From Clostridia bacterium (GTDB lineage Bacteria > Bacillota > Clostridia > Peptostreptococcales > Anaerovoracaceae), in NCBI GenBank assembly GCA_900754805.1, contig CAAEEE010000194.1, forward strand, positions 1 through 6,354: a stretch of DNA of 6,354 bases, in the 5' to 3' direction. The notes beneath the pieces are model-generated. The model did not search any database and was not told where the DNA came from. It saw only the letters and a list, made by a program, of their open reading frames with translations. Both the position numbers and the translations under genes were made by a program. The first letter of the stretch is position 1; every line of letters starts with the position of its first letter. This document shows, one piece after another, positions 1-5,931 of the stretch.

Positions 1-317
1 ATCAAAATACAGCAAGAAAGCTGTATCAGCTGTTTCACAACTATCTGCCTGAGGCATCGGAAAGCGATTTTTATGAATTGGAAATCGCAACCGCGGGAAT
101 CACGCGCGGCTATATGGCACGCAAATGTGATATTTATTTTACCATAGAAACAAAAATCCGCAGGCATCTGCAATGCTGCATGGGAATTTTTCATGTTCCG
201 GAAGAAAAAATCACGAAATCCATTGAGGCGGTTTTAGCGATGGACATGGACAGCATGGCGAAGAAGGCAGTCGCCGATGCGGTTGCGAAATTTTCTCATT
301 CGGAAGTTACGGAGTAA
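1..317 (+). CDS. 3' end of an unrecognised gene (partial, at least 104 residues)
   Basis: The reading frame is open from the left edge (first full codon at position 3) to a TAA stop at 315-317, so the gene starts outside the window. A TTG at 78 lies inside the open frame, has no ribosome binding site, and is not a credible start. The visible residues begin QNTARKLYQLFHNYLPEASE and end KFSHSEVTE. The stretch is soluble and mostly helical-looking, with a basic RRHLQCCMG patch containing a Cys-Cys pair and a Met/Asp-rich segment (AMDMDSMAKK) near the end. I see no membrane segment and no motif I can assign to a family. It converges with the regulator gene, with only 37 bases between the two stops, so it is probably a separate transcription unit. 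That it is a real coding end is fairly sure; its function is unknown. Confidence 0.6.
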   Translation, partial: QNTARKLYQLFHNYLPEASESDFYELEIATAGITRGYMARKCDIYFTIETKIRRHLQCCMGIFHVPEEKITKSIEAVLAMDMDSMAKKAVADAVAKFSHSEVTE

Positions 318-324
318 GCGTCAG

Positions 325-370
325 ACCCGGTGAGGCAGGCTTGCTGAATCGGCCTCACTGAGTCGGGTTT
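325..370. terminator. Stem-loop between convergent genes, possible weak terminator
   Basis: GTGAGGC (330-336) can pair with GCCTCAC (352-358) around a 15-base loop. An outer stem, ACCCG (325-329) with CGGGT (364-368), can form below it with a 5-base bulge on one side. On the forward strand the outer stem runs into only three Ts (368-370), and the reverse strand has no T-run, so it is weak as an intrinsic terminator. The position, between two stops facing each other and overlapping the last codons of the regulator gene, favours a termination role for the left-hand gene. Pairing is seen directly; function is inferred. Confidence 0.35.
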
Positions 371-1872
371 GCGGATTCAGAGGTGCTGATTCTTTCGAGT
401 GCCGCGGCCAGATAGACATCTTGATACAGAGGCATTTGCTCGAAATCACGTCCGAGAAAGTCGCGAATACGATCCAGACGGTATTTCACCGTGTTGCGGT
501 GCAGAAAGAGAAGTTCCGCTGTTCTTTTTACAGAGGCGTCCGCATCAAAAAGATAGGTCTGCAAAGTCAGGAGCAGATCGTCACTTTTTTCCGCAGCCAG
601 AGGTGAAAGAAGCGAGCGATAGTATGAGGCGTCGGCATTGGCAGCGCTTTCCGGTTTAATGCAGTTTGCGGCGAAACGAAGCGTGTCATACATTACGATT
701 TTTCGCATAGGAAAAATCTTTTCAATTGCGGAAGAGGCCGAACATATTTCAAGATAAATATGCGCGGCATGCTTTGTTATGTTTTTCCCGGTAAATTTAT
801 ATATTTTTTCTGAACAGATTCCGGTCAGCTCGTCTATCAACAGCTGACCTTTTGTATTGGCAAGATCCGCTGATAGAAAGGAAATCAGTGCATTGCCGTA
901 GCGGTCGGTGACAGCGGTGCGGTCGTATTCTGCGATCATGCGGCGTATTTCGGAGGTGTCATCTTTGGGGCTGAAAACCAGCATCGACCTATAATTATCA
1001 AGTTCGAGATTGTTGCTGTGGGAAACCTGTGCGAGGGCATCAAACTTTTCCTCAAGAATCAGAGGAATCACGCTTTCTCGGCTGCTTGTGTCCAGATTCA
1101 CGTTCCAAATCGATGCATAAAGCTGAATAATTTGTGCGGTTTCCGAGAGTATATTTCTGGAAATCGAAGCAAAAGGATTGACAAAGCAGAGCTTGAGAGG
1201 AGTTCCGCCCTTGCTCTTGAATTCATAGGAAAGTATTTTTTCCGAGTATACATCTTCGGGGAAATTCGCAAAAAAATTCTCGACATTAAGCGAACTTCCG
1301 GCAGGCCAAAGGGAATACCCCAAAATTCGGTTATCTGAGTTACAGAGCACGACGCTGGAACGGTTGTATTCGCTGATGAGCCCCAGAACCGTGTCGAGAC
1401 TGCGGTGGCGGTCATCCATCTGCGAAATTCGGTCAATCGTGTTGTCAATATAGAAATCCTCCGAACGCGCGTCCGAGAAGATTGCCTCGCTGATATCGTG
1501 AATCACATCACTGTATTTCAGCCCCATATCATCCCCGGAAAGCAGAATCAGCGGGAGGTTGCATTGGTCAGCGGCTTCCACGACTTTGCGGTCCACGCCA
1601 TGGAGAACCATATCGGAGTAGAACAAGACAAGCGCAACGATGCCGCTGCGTTTTGCGGCTTTTATCGTTTCAACCTGATCCGGTATGCTGTTTCGGATGT
1701 CGTAGAAGGCAGTGATCGCCAGTTCGTTAGGTGTGAAAATATCATCCGATGTTAAATCAAACTCAAAAACGGTGACGGAACTTACGATGCCGGAAAGTCC
1801 ATTCCGACCGGCGATGACACGGCCCATGCAAAGCGATGGAAGACTCAGGCAGTCTTTTACGGTTATGCTCAT
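355..1872 (-). CDS. PucR/CdaR-family transcriptional regulator
   Basis: This is a 505-residue cytoplasmic DNA-binding regulator with the usual PucR-family layout and length. An N-terminal PucR sensor domain covers about residues 5-130, opening with VKDCLSLPSL, then GRNGLSGIVSSVTVFEFD. A middle region, including a CdaR GGDEF-like part at roughly 270-410, lacks cyclase motifs. The C-terminal PucR helix-turn-helix is at about 433-495; its recognition part SVKRTAELLFLHRNTVKYRL begins at 447. The start at 1872 is supported by TGGAGG about 6 bases upstream on the reverse strand. In well-studied relatives (PucR of Bacillus, purine catabolism; CdaR, sugar diacids) the N-terminal part senses a small molecule and the protein usually activates a neighbouring catabolic operon. 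Here it is divergent from an NCS1 permease and separated from it by a 26-bp palindrome, so it most likely controls the permease operon and perhaps itself. Family is near certain; the ligand is unknown. Confidence 0.93.
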   Translation of the reverse strand: MSITVKDCLSLPSLCMGRVIAGRNGLSGIVSSVTVFEFDLTSDDIFTPNELAITAFYDIRNSIPDQVETIKAAKRSGIVALVLFYSDMVLHGVDRKVVEAADQCNLPLILLSGDDMGLKYSDVIHDISEAIFSDARSEDFYIDNTIDRISQMDDRHRSLDTVLGLISEYNRSSVVLCNSDNRILGYSLWPAGSSLNVENFFANFPEDVYSEKILSYEFKSKGGTPLKLCFVNPFASISRNILSETAQIIQLYASIWNVNLDTSSRESVIPLILEEKFDALAQVSHSNNLELDNYRSMLVFSPKDDTSEIRRMIAEYDRTAVTDRYGNALISFLSADLANTKGQLLIDELTGICSEKIYKFTGKNITKHAAHIYLEICSASSAIEKIFPMRKIVMYDTLRFAANCIKPESAANADASYYRSLLSPLAAEKSDDLLLTLQTYLFDADASVKRTAELLFLHRNTVKYRLDRIRDFLGRDFEQMPLYQDVYLAAALERISTSESANPTQ

Positions 1873-1908
1873 GGTTTACCTCCACAAGAAAAAATTTGCT
1901 TTTCTTCT

Positions 1909-1937
1909 TTTTTAGCACAGAAAAACCGGAAACACAA
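1909..1937 (-). promoter_or_regulatory. Candidate promoter of the PucR-family regulator
   Basis: On the reverse strand TTGTGT (1937-1932) is followed after 17 bases by TAAAAA (1914-1909), preceded by TGC, so it fits an extended -10 element. The hexamers match the consensus only partly (3/6 and 4/6), but spacing is ideal. The start point would be near 1902, leaving a short leader before the GGAGG site. The 26-bp palindrome begins 3 bases upstream of the -35 box, in a place suited to autoregulation. Confidence 0.35.
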
Positions 1938-1939
1938 CC

Positions 1940-1965
1940 CTTTTTTATGCACGTGCATAAAAAAG
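1940..1965. promoter_or_regulatory. Perfect 26-bp palindrome, likely operator
   Basis: The half site CTTTTTTATGCAC (1940-1952) is followed directly by its exact reverse complement (1953-1965), with centre CACGTG and no spacer. A structure with no loop, between two divergent genes, fits a dimeric regulator's binding site better than an RNA hairpin or terminator. The obvious binder is the divergent PucR-family protein. Its centre is about 50 bases upstream of the predicted regulator start point and about 73 upstream of the predicted permease start point. The symmetry is directly visible; the identity of the binding protein is inferred. Confidence 0.65.
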
Positions 1966-1991
1966 AAGCTAAAACTTCGTTAATATTTTAA

Positions 1992-2019
1992 TTACTTTTG
2001 TGATAGGAGACTATATAAT
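1992..2019 (+). promoter_or_regulatory. Candidate promoter of the permease operon
   Basis: A perfect TATAAT (2014-2019) is preceded at 16 bases by a poor -35 match, TTACTT (1992-1997). Transcription would begin near 2026. A consensus -10 with a weak -35 and an operator-like palindrome about 73 bases upstream of the start fits a promoter that depends on an activator. The -35 choice is uncertain; the -10 is convincing. Confidence 0.5.
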
Positions 2020-2036
2020 GTGAAAAAAAGCGAAAA

Positions 2037-2053
2037 TCCCACCGCGCGTGGGA
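2037..2053 (+). promoter_or_regulatory. Leader hairpin next to the permease ribosome binding site
   Basis: TCCCAC (2037-2042) pairs exactly with GTGGGA (2048-2053) around the 5-base loop CGCGC. It lies about 10 bases into the predicted transcript, and its 3' arm ends just before AAAGGAG (2055-2061), the ribosome binding site for the ATG at 2067. It leaves the site itself unpaired, so mRNA stabilisation or a modest effect on translation is more likely than occlusion. Confidence 0.4.
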
Positions 2054-2066
2054 GAAAGGAGCTATT

Positions 2067-3329
2067 ATGAGCAATAATAATCAAGAAATCAATGCTTTAT
2101 CACCTATCACCAAAGAACAAAAACAAGGATGGATTCCACTGGCATTCATTCAGGCAGGCATATGCGTATGCGTACCGTCATTTTTGGAGGGAGCTCTGCT
2201 GGTTGAGGAAATGAATTTCTGGCCTGCAATTCTTTCCGGTACGGTAGGGTACATACTCGTTGTAATTGCAATGACTGTGCTTGGATTTATCGGAAGCGAC
2301 CTGGGTCTTGCATCCTGCACGATTACAGAGTCCTCACTTGGAAAGAAGGGCGCAAGATACATCGCGGCGATTGTCTTCGCCATCAACCTTGTTGGCTGGT
2401 TCGGCATCAACAACCAGGAATGTGCGGAGTCTTTCGTAAACTTCCTTGACTCAAGCTTTGGAATCACAGTTCCTTATGCGCTTTCCTGCATTTTCTGGGG
2501 TGTAATCATGACAATCACAGCGGCTTTCGGAATGAAGGCAATGGAAAAGCTGGACTATGTATCGGTTCCGCTTCTGCTCATCGTTATGATTATCGGAACT
2601 TACCTTGCGATTAAGCAAAACGGAATCAGCGCGATTGATGAGGAAATCACACCGACGATGTCTTTTCTGGACGGCGTAATTTTATCCTTTGATTTCTATG
2701 CATGCGGCGTAATTACGGCAGCCGATGTTGCAAGATTCCAAAAGTCAAGAAAGGAAACGATTTTGTCAACGACAGTAGGCGTATTCCCGATGGGAATTAT
2801 TACCCTTGCTCTCGGAGCTATACTCACAAAAGTTGCAGGGGAATTCGACATCAGCATGGTACTGATCGTTGTTGGAATTCCGGTACTTGGCGTAATTTCC
2901 CTTATTCTTTCGACATGGACAACAAACTCCTCCAACGCATACTGCGGCGCACTCGATGTTGTTTTGGCAGTAAATGCACCGGACAACAGAAGAAGAGAAG
3001 TAACGGTTATCGTAGGCGTTTTAGGAACGCTGCTCGGACTGACAGGAATCGTTGATAATATCGAGATTTTCCTCGGATATCTTGCATACATGGTCTGCCC
3101 GCTCGGAGGAATCATGTTTACAGATTACTTCATCATAGGCAAAGGCAAACCGGAGAACTGGCATTCCAGAGACGGCATTTATATCGCAGGTGTGCTCACT
3201 TGGATAATCTCGGTTGTGCTCTCGTATCTGGTACAGCTCGACTTTGCGGGAATCGGATTTGCAATCGTTATCTATCTGATTCTTGAAAAAATCTGGCCTT
3301 CCACATCAAGACCGACAATAAATAAATAA
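2067..3329 (+). CDS. NCS1-family permease (cytosine/hydantoin/purine type, CodB-like)
   Basis: This 420-residue integral membrane protein matches the length of the CodB group of nucleobase:cation symporter-1 carriers and carries about 12 hydrophobic segments. NCS1 signatures are visible: GWFGINNQ at 110-117 (the W and Q fall in the helix that lines the substrate site in this family), TAADVARFQ at 217-225, TWTTNSSNAYCGALD at 283-297, and CPLGGIMFTDYF at 344-355. The acidic/basic loop NAPDNRRREV (303-312) fits a cytoplasmic loop. AAAGGAG lies 5 bases before the ATG. By family it imports a nucleobase, hydantoin, allantoin or similar ring with Na+ or H+. The DUF917 gene 16 bases downstream and the divergent PucR regulator argue for uptake of a catabolised N-heterocycle. 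Cytosine as substrate is possible, but no cytosine deaminase gene is seen here, so I give no symbol. Confidence 0.9.
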   Translation: MSNNNQEINALSPITKEQKQGWIPLAFIQAGICVCVPSFLEGALLVEEMNFWPAILSGTVGYILVVIAMTVLGFIGSDLGLASCTITESSLGKKGARYIAAIVFAINLVGWFGINNQECAESFVNFLDSSFGITVPYALSCIFWGVIMTITAAFGMKAMEKLDYVSVPLLLIVMIIGTYLAIKQNGISAIDEEITPTMSFLDGVILSFDFYACGVITAADVARFQKSRKETILSTTVGVFPMGIITLALGAILTKVAGEFDISMVLIVVGIPVLGVISLILSTWTTNSSNAYCGALDVVLAVNAPDNRRREVTVIVGVLGTLLGLTGIVDNIEIFLGYLAYMVCPLGGIMFTDYFIIGKGKPENWHSRDGIYIAGVLTWIISVVLSYLVQLDFAGIGFAIVIYLILEKIWPSTSRPTINK

Positions 3330-3345
3330 GAAACAGGGGTATGAC

Positions 3346-4440
3346 ATGAAAGTTTTAACAAGACAAGAAGCAATCGACATTCTGTACGGCTGTACGGTCG
3401 TCGGAACAGGCGGCGGCGGCAGCCTCGCCGCAGGGCTTCGGATGATTGAAAAGGACTATGACGAAGGCAAAGTACTGAAACTGTTGTCTTTAGAAGAAAT
3501 TCCGGACGACGGTCTCGTGGCTTCACCTTACGGATGCGGCGCAACGCTCTGCGAGGGCGAAGAGGCAGATCCGCGATACAAAGACTTGCCGCGTCTTAGC
3601 GATTCATCCGCAGTACTTGCGTTTAAAACACTGGAAGAATATATGGGAGAAAAGTTTTGTGCGGTTTCTTCAACGGAACTCGGAGGCGAAAACACCGCGG
3701 AGGCAATGCATATCGCAATGTCGCTCGACAGACCGCTTGCAGACAGCGATCCTGCGGGAAGATCCGTTCCGGAGCTGCAGCATTCCACCTTCTATCTGGC
3801 AGGAATCCCCATTACACCGCTGGCATGTGCCACGAATTTCGGGGAGACGGTAATCATCAAAGATGTTGTCAATGATCTCAGAGCCGAAGCAATTGTAAGG
3901 GCAATTGCAGTCGCAAGCGGAAACGAGGTCGGAGTGACCGATCACCCGATGCGTGGAAATGTGTTCAAAAAATCCGTTATAAAAGGTGCAATCAGCTATG
4001 CGATGAACATCGGCAGAACCCTGCGTGAAGCAAACGAAAACGGTTTGGATGCAGCAGCAGCCATCGCAGACGGATTCGAAGGAAAACTTCTCTTCCGCGG
4101 CACGGTTGAAGAGACACCTTGGGAATTCAGAGACGGATTTACCTTCGGCGAGATACATATCGCCGGCTGCGATGAATTTTCGGGAGAAAATTACATGATT
4201 TTCATGCAAAACGAAAATATTTACGCAACGAGAAACGGTGAGCTCGACATCTGTGTGCCTGATCTCATCTGTATGCTGGACGACAAAGGTCAGCCTGTTA
4301 CCAACCCGAACTGGACAATCGGGCAGAAAGTATCCCTGATCGGACTTCCTGCACCGGAGATTTGGAAAACGCCGGAAGGCCGGAAAGTGTTCAGCACGGA
4401 AAGCTTCAAATTGGGCTTTGCATATAAGCCATTTTTATAG
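3346..4440 (+). CDS. DUF917 / S-methyl-thiohydantoin desulfurase-like protein
   Basis: A 364-residue soluble protein of the usual DUF917 length, with no signal peptide. Family marks are the N-terminal glycine loop VGTGGGGSLAAG (19-30), ELGGENT (111-117), the conserved DSDPAGRSVPELQHST (133-148), and the C-terminal VPDLICMLDDKGQPV (304-318) followed by IGQKVSLIGLPAPEIW (325-340). The N-terminal domain spans about 1-170 and the C-terminal one about 175-355. In current family naming the group is called S-methyl-thiohydantoin desulfurase and is related to the hydantoinase/oxoprolinase proteins; most members are uncharacterised. AGGGG at 3335-3339 sits 6 bases before the ATG, and only 16 bases separate it from the permease, so the two are almost certainly co-transcribed and probably act on the same substrate. 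The reaction itself cannot be read from the sequence. Confidence 0.85.
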   Translation: MKVLTRQEAIDILYGCTVVGTGGGGSLAAGLRMIEKDYDEGKVLKLLSLEEIPDDGLVASPYGCGATLCEGEEADPRYKDLPRLSDSSAVLAFKTLEEYMGEKFCAVSSTELGGENTAEAMHIAMSLDRPLADSDPAGRSVPELQHSTFYLAGIPITPLACATNFGETVIIKDVVNDLRAEAIVRAIAVASGNEVGVTDHPMRGNVFKKSVIKGAISYAMNIGRTLREANENGLDAAAAIADGFEGKLLFRGTVEETPWEFRDGFTFGEIHIAGCDEFSGENYMIFMQNENIYATRNGELDICVPDLICMLDDKGQPVTNPNWTIGQKVSLIGLPAPEIWKTPEGRKVFSTESFKLGFAYKPFL

Positions 4441-4446
4441 TATACT
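4417..4446 (+). promoter_or_regulatory. Candidate promoter for the M20 peptidase gene, over the DUF917 stop
   Basis: TTTGCA (4417-4422) and TATACT (4441-4446) are 18 bases apart and match the consensus at 4/6 and 5/6. The element covers the last codons and the stop of the upstream gene. A start near 4453 would give a leader of about 98 bases that contains the large stem-loop at 4467-4527. Chance occurrence in AT-rich DNA cannot be excluded. Confidence 0.35.
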
Positions 4447-4466
4447 GAAAATATAAGTTGAAATGG

Positions 4467-4527
4467 AATCCGCTGTGTGCCGGGTTTTGTGAGGATAAGC
4501 CCCGCAAAACGGATGCAGCGGATTTTT
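4467..4527 (+). terminator. Two-tier stem-loop with T-run: terminator or attenuator
   Basis: AATCCGCTG (4467-4475) pairs exactly with CAGCGGATT (4516-4524), and two wobbles plus one A-T pair can extend this inward. Inside it GTTTTGTG (4484-4491) pairs with CGCAAAAC (4503-4510, one G-T wobble) around an 11-base loop, AGGATAAGCCC. The outer 3' arm runs into five Ts (4523-4527), as in an intrinsic terminator. It would end the permease-DUF917 transcript, or, if the promoter at 4417-4446 is real, act as an attenuator in the peptidase leader. I could not match the shape to a riboswitch class I know. Confidence 0.55.
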
Positions 4528-4531
4528 GTGC

Positions 4532-4537
4532 AGGAGG
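4532..4537 (+). promoter_or_regulatory. Ribosome binding site setting the M20 start
   Basis: AGGAGG is the only strong site before the peptidase gene. It sits 13 bases before the ATG at 4551 (the following G narrows this to 12), longer than the usual 5-9. No ATG, GTG or TTG in the right frame lies closer, so the start is taken at 4551. An earlier in-frame TTG at 4458 has no such site and would add 31 residues translated through the stem-loop. Confidence 0.6.
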
Positions 4538-4550
4538 GAGAACGAAAGAA

Positions 4551-5813
4551 ATGATGTCAGAAGCATTAAAGGGGTTACTGCGTATTCCGAGTGAAACGGG
4601 ATGCGGCGAAGAATATGACGAAAAATATGGCGTGATGCCTTACGGTCGTCACGTGTTTGAAGCATTGAAATACATGCTCGACTTATGCGAGAGCCTGGGC
4701 TTTCGAACCAAAAACTGCGAGAATCGCATAGGATGGGCGGAAATCGGAGAGGGAGATCAGCTTATCGGAATTCTTGCTCACCTCGATGTTGTGCCTGCGG
4801 GAAATGACTGGTACTATCCGCCGTATGATTTGACCATTGAGGACGGGCAGATGTACGGAAGAGGCGTGGTGGACGACAAAGGACCTGCGTTCTGTGCAGT
4901 CATGGCGATGAAGGAACTGCTTGACAGTGGAGTGCCGCTTAAAAAGAGAGTCAGAATCATCTTCGGCTGCCAGGAGGAGGCCGGAGACTGGCTTGACATG
5001 CAGTATTACAGAGAACATGAGGAGCTGCCGTCGTACGGATTTACGCCGGACGCGGATTTTCCTGCAATCTATGGTGAAAAAGGAATCATCTCCCTGTATG
5101 TATCGCATCCAATCGCGGGAAGCGGAATCAAAACCGCAGAGGGCGGCAATGCCGTAAACATGGTCGCAGACCTTGCGAAAATTGTCACCGTGAACGATGA
5201 GACAATTCAAATGAGCGGCGTTTCGGCACACGGAAGCACACCGGAAGAAGGTGAGAATGCCATAACAAAGGCCATGGAAGCAGCCGCACCGAAATGCTCG
5301 TTTGCGGCAAAATATATGGCTTTAATCGGATACCACCTGCACGGGGAAGCCCTTGGACTGGATTTCAGCGACAAGCAGAGCGGAAAGCTGACAATGAATG
5401 TCGGCCTTTTGAAAACCGATGAAGAAAAAATCACGCTCGGAATCGACATCCGCTATCCGGTGACACTCAAAGCTGACGAAATCAAGAAGAGAATAAAAGA
5501 GACATTTGAGTCTCAAGGCTTTGCAGCGGAAATAACGGAACACATGGATCCGGTATTCATGGACGAGAACGGGGAGGTAATCCGAACCCTCATCGGAGCA
5601 TTCAGGGAAGTTACCGGAATCGAGGATGAGCCGACCGTAATCGGAGGCGGAACTTACGCACGTGCAATGCCGAATATCGTGGCATTCGGTCCGATTATTC
5701 CGGGACATCCATGCACGGAGCATATGAAGAATGAGCATATTTCGGAAGAGGACTTTGAAATTGCCATGAAGGTATATACTCTTGCACTGAAAAAGCTTGT
5801 AATACAGCAATGA
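4551..5813 (+). CDS. M20-family metallopeptidase (PepV/Sapep-like dipeptidase)
   Basis: A 420-residue cytoplasmic enzyme of the M20 zinc/manganese peptidase family, PepV/Sapep branch; these cleave dipeptides or related N-acyl amino acids. Catalytic marks, numbered from the ATG at 4551: AHLDVVPAG with H77 and D79; GRGVVDDKGP with bridging D109; the general-base pair E142-E143 in CQEEAGDW; PDADFP with D167; the lid histidine H227 in SAHGSTP; GGGTYAR at 365-371; and the last metal ligand H391 in TEHMKNE. All expected residues are present, so it should be active. It is some 40-50 residues shorter than typical PepV, and the gap falls in the lid domain between GGNAVNMV (198-205) and SAHG. It lies 110 bases after the DUF917 gene, behind a stem-loop, so it may be separately controlled. 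Family is sure; the substrate could be a dipeptide or a pathway-specific amide. Confidence 0.9.
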   Translation: MMSEALKGLLRIPSETGCGEEYDEKYGVMPYGRHVFEALKYMLDLCESLGFRTKNCENRIGWAEIGEGDQLIGILAHLDVVPAGNDWYYPPYDLTIEDGQMYGRGVVDDKGPAFCAVMAMKELLDSGVPLKKRVRIIFGCQEEAGDWLDMQYYREHEELPSYGFTPDADFPAIYGEKGIISLYVSHPIAGSGIKTAEGGNAVNMVADLAKIVTVNDETIQMSGVSAHGSTPEEGENAITKAMEAAAPKCSFAAKYMALIGYHLHGEALGLDFSDKQSGKLTMNVGLLKTDEEKITLGIDIRYPVTLKADEIKKRIKETFESQGFAAEITEHMDPVFMDENGEVIRTLIGAFREVTGIEDEPTVIGGGTYARAMPNIVAFGPIIPGHPCTEHMKNEHISEEDFEIAMKVYTLALKKLVIQQ

Positions 5814-5839
5814 TTTTCAAAGACTTTCGGTATTTTGTA

Positions 5840-5869
5840 TTGACGAAATCCACCTTCAAAAGGTAGAAT
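5840..5869 (+). promoter_or_regulatory. Promoter of the ureohydrolase gene
   Basis: TTGACG (5840-5845) and TAGAAT (5864-5869), separated by 18 bases, each match 5 of 6 consensus positions. This is the best promoter match I found. Transcription would begin near 5876, giving a leader of about 55 bases. It indicates that the last gene can be expressed independently of those before it. Confidence 0.6.
5852..5864. repeat. Inverted repeat inside the promoter spacer
   Basis: ACCTT (5852-5856) and AAGGT (5860-5864) form a symmetric element around CAA, lying in the -35/-10 spacer and touching the first base of the -10 box. A protein bound here would cover the promoter, so it could be a small operator. 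At 5 bp per arm it may also be chance. Confidence 0.3.
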
Positions 5870-5871
5870 AT

Positions 5872-5895
5872 AGCTGACGGATGAGCTGAATCAGC
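5872..5895. repeat. AGCTGA direct repeat plus inverted copy at the start point
   Basis: AGCTGA occurs at 5872-5877 and 5884-5889, 12 bases apart, and the second copy forms an inverted repeat GCTGA-A-TCAGC (5885-5895). The group covers the predicted transcription start of the ureohydrolase gene, so it could bind a repressor. The repeats are real but short, and the role is inferred. Confidence 0.3.
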
Positions 5896-5931
5896 CATGC
5901 CGGATTCATCAAAGACGAGGAGGAAAAACAT

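Noticed and set aside
78..317. A 79-residue gene starting at TTG 78
   Set aside because: The frame stays open to the window edge and no ribosome binding site precedes the TTG. It is better read as the tail of a longer gene.
1886..1906. AAGAAAA/TTTTCTT hairpin in the regulator's leader
   Set aside because: All but two of the pairs are A-T in a stretch of A- and T-runs, so it would be very weak and is expected from base composition.
1941..1964. The A/T-flanked palindrome as a bidirectional terminator
   Set aside because: It has no loop and no GC-rich stem, and it sits upstream of two gene starts rather than downstream of stops, so an operator is a better reading.
3670..4209. A 179-residue reverse-strand open frame inside the DUF917 gene
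   Set aside because: The forward frame carries conserved family motifs throughout this stretch; the reverse frame has none and is a by-product of codon bias.
4463..4492. A nine-residue leader peptide (MESAVCRVL) in the M20 leader
   Set aside because: It has no ribosome binding site and no run of regulatory codons, so a chance ATG is more likely.
4467..4527. A known riboswitch before the M20 gene
   Set aside because: I compared the layout by eye with purine, preQ1, glycine, THF, guanidine, fluoride and ZTP types and saw none of their conserved core sequences.
4458..4550. A 31-residue N-terminal extension of the M20 peptidase from TTG 4458
   Set aside because: It has no ribosome binding site, would be translated through the stem-loop, and adds residues that do not look like the family N-terminus, whereas AGGAGG precedes the ATG at 4551.
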